A model generated the notes under the pieces. It had not been told where the DNA came from. It was given only the letters and a program-made list of their open reading frames with translations, and did no database searches. Shown here piece by piece: positions 63,632 to 64,000 of a stretch of 64,000 nucleotides of DNA. A program made the position numbers and the translations under genes. Numbering within the stretch: position 1 is the first letter of the stretch; each line of letters opens with the position of its first letter. Source of the stretch: Vogesella aquatica (GTDB lineage: Bacteria > Pseudomonadota > Gammaproteobacteria > Burkholderiales > Chromobacteriaceae); assembly GCF_028548455.1 (NCBI RefSeq), contig NZ_JAQQLF010000002.1, positions 241,657 to 305,656 of the forward strand, written 5' to 3'.

Positions 63632-64000
63632 TGTCAGCGCGTAGCTGTCGCATCCCTGACGATCATATAAGCAATCAGCTACTCAAACTGAACACAGCAC
63701 GAGAAGTCATGGGTATCCTGCTACAACTCTCTCGAGCGCCCAACCCATGATCGTCAAACTACACAAACAAGCCCGCACCACCCCCGCCATTCGCGAGGAA
63801 ATCAAACACGCCGTCGGCACGCTTGCCGAGTTGGCCGCACGCTTCAATGTCAGCATCCACACCATCCGCAAGTGGAAGCAGCGCGACAGCGTGTTGGACC
63901 AGCCCCATACCGCCCACCGCCTGCAGACTACCCTCAGCCCGGCGCAAGAAATCGTGGCGGTTGAGCTGCGAAAGCTTTGCCGTCTGGGCCTGGACGATCT
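63632..64000 (+). mobile_element. Left part of an IS481-like element, cut by the window edge
   Basis: A transposase begins at 63747 and runs off the right edge. TGTCAGCGCG at 63632 is a candidate left end, because IS481-type ends often start with TGT, but without the right end it cannot be confirmed. Confidence 0.55.
63747..64000 (+). CDS. IS481-family transposase, N-terminal fragment
   Basis: The visible 84 residues begin MIVKLHKQARTTPAIREEI and contain a helix-turn-helix (LAELAARFNVSIHTIRKWKQ) followed by VLDQPHTAHRLQTTLSPAQE, which matches the DNA-binding start of IS481-type transposases. The DDE core lies outside the window. AGTTGGCCGCA, a one-base variant of the uptake-like motif, lies at 63829-63839. 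Confidence 0.85.
   Translation, partial: MIVKLHKQARTTPAIREEIKHAVGTLAELAARFNVSIHTIRKWKQRDSVLDQPHTAHRLQTTLSPAQEIVAVELRKLCRLGLDD

Overview
The window is a GC-rich bacterial chromosome segment from a Gram-negative organism. I infer a betaproteobacterium of the Neisseriales (Chromobacteriaceae-like, for example a Vogesella relative), from the mix of genes (leucine/isovalerate liu genes under a MerR regulator, a second infA of beta-proteobacterial type, urtABCDE plus urease, prkA-yeaH-spoVR) and from a dispersed uptake-sequence-like 12-mer. The genus assignment is an inference.

Region 1 (1-21.7 kb) is an exopolysaccharide locus built as two convergent blocks. The forward block (523-13940) holds the initiating sugar-phosphate transferase (wcaJ type), UDP-GlcNAc 2-epimerase and UDP-ManNAc dehydrogenase, a flippase, a polymerase, glycosyltransferases, two O-acetyltransferases and a secreted GH16-type glycanase. 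From about 3.95 to 10.4 kb this block is strikingly AT-rich and looks like an imported serotype cassette. An intact IS903-like insertion sequence follows, then a damaged manC, a GDP-mannose hydrolase and a VanZ-like protein. The reverse block (14071-21686) holds the export and control machinery: a secreted Ala-rich protein behind a good promoter, an O-antigen-ligase-family protein, an outer-membrane barrel, a polysaccharide export protein, a Wzc-type tyrosine autokinase, its PHP-type phosphatase and a TPR-like protein. The blocks meet at a shared terminator near 14.04 kb.

Region 2 (21.9-31.6 kb) is the leucine/isovalerate degradation cluster liuRABCDE with an acyl-CoA synthetase. Matching palindromes mark the operator sites, and three related long palindromic repeats sit in consecutive intergenic gaps.

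Region 3 (31.6-39.5 kb) holds housekeeping or unassigned genes: a SEC-C protein, a second IF-1, a flavin reductase-like protein, a diguanylate cyclase, a large acyl-CoA dehydrogenase, and DUF2062, NUDIX and PilZ proteins.

Region 4 (39.6-44.7 kb) is the stress-associated trio prkA-yeaH-spoVR.

Region 5 (44.75-62.3 kb) is a nitrogen/urea module: a hybrid sensor kinase whose N-terminus is an NCS1-type permease, its LuxR-type response regulator, an MDR oxidoreductase with a tetranucleotide-repeat frameshift, the urea ABC transporter urtABCDE, urease ureDABCEFG and a UreJ/HupE nickel permease.

Region 6 (62.3-64 kb) is accessory: palindromic repeats, an AT-rich orphan gene between two copies of the same repeat, a small membrane protein and the start of an IS481-type transposase.

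The main hunt result is a 12-mer, AGGTTGGCCGCA, found on both strands in genes and gaps, once as a perfect inverted pair. It behaves like a DNA uptake sequence but is not one of the Neisseriaceae dialects I know. It is absent from the AT-rich cassette.
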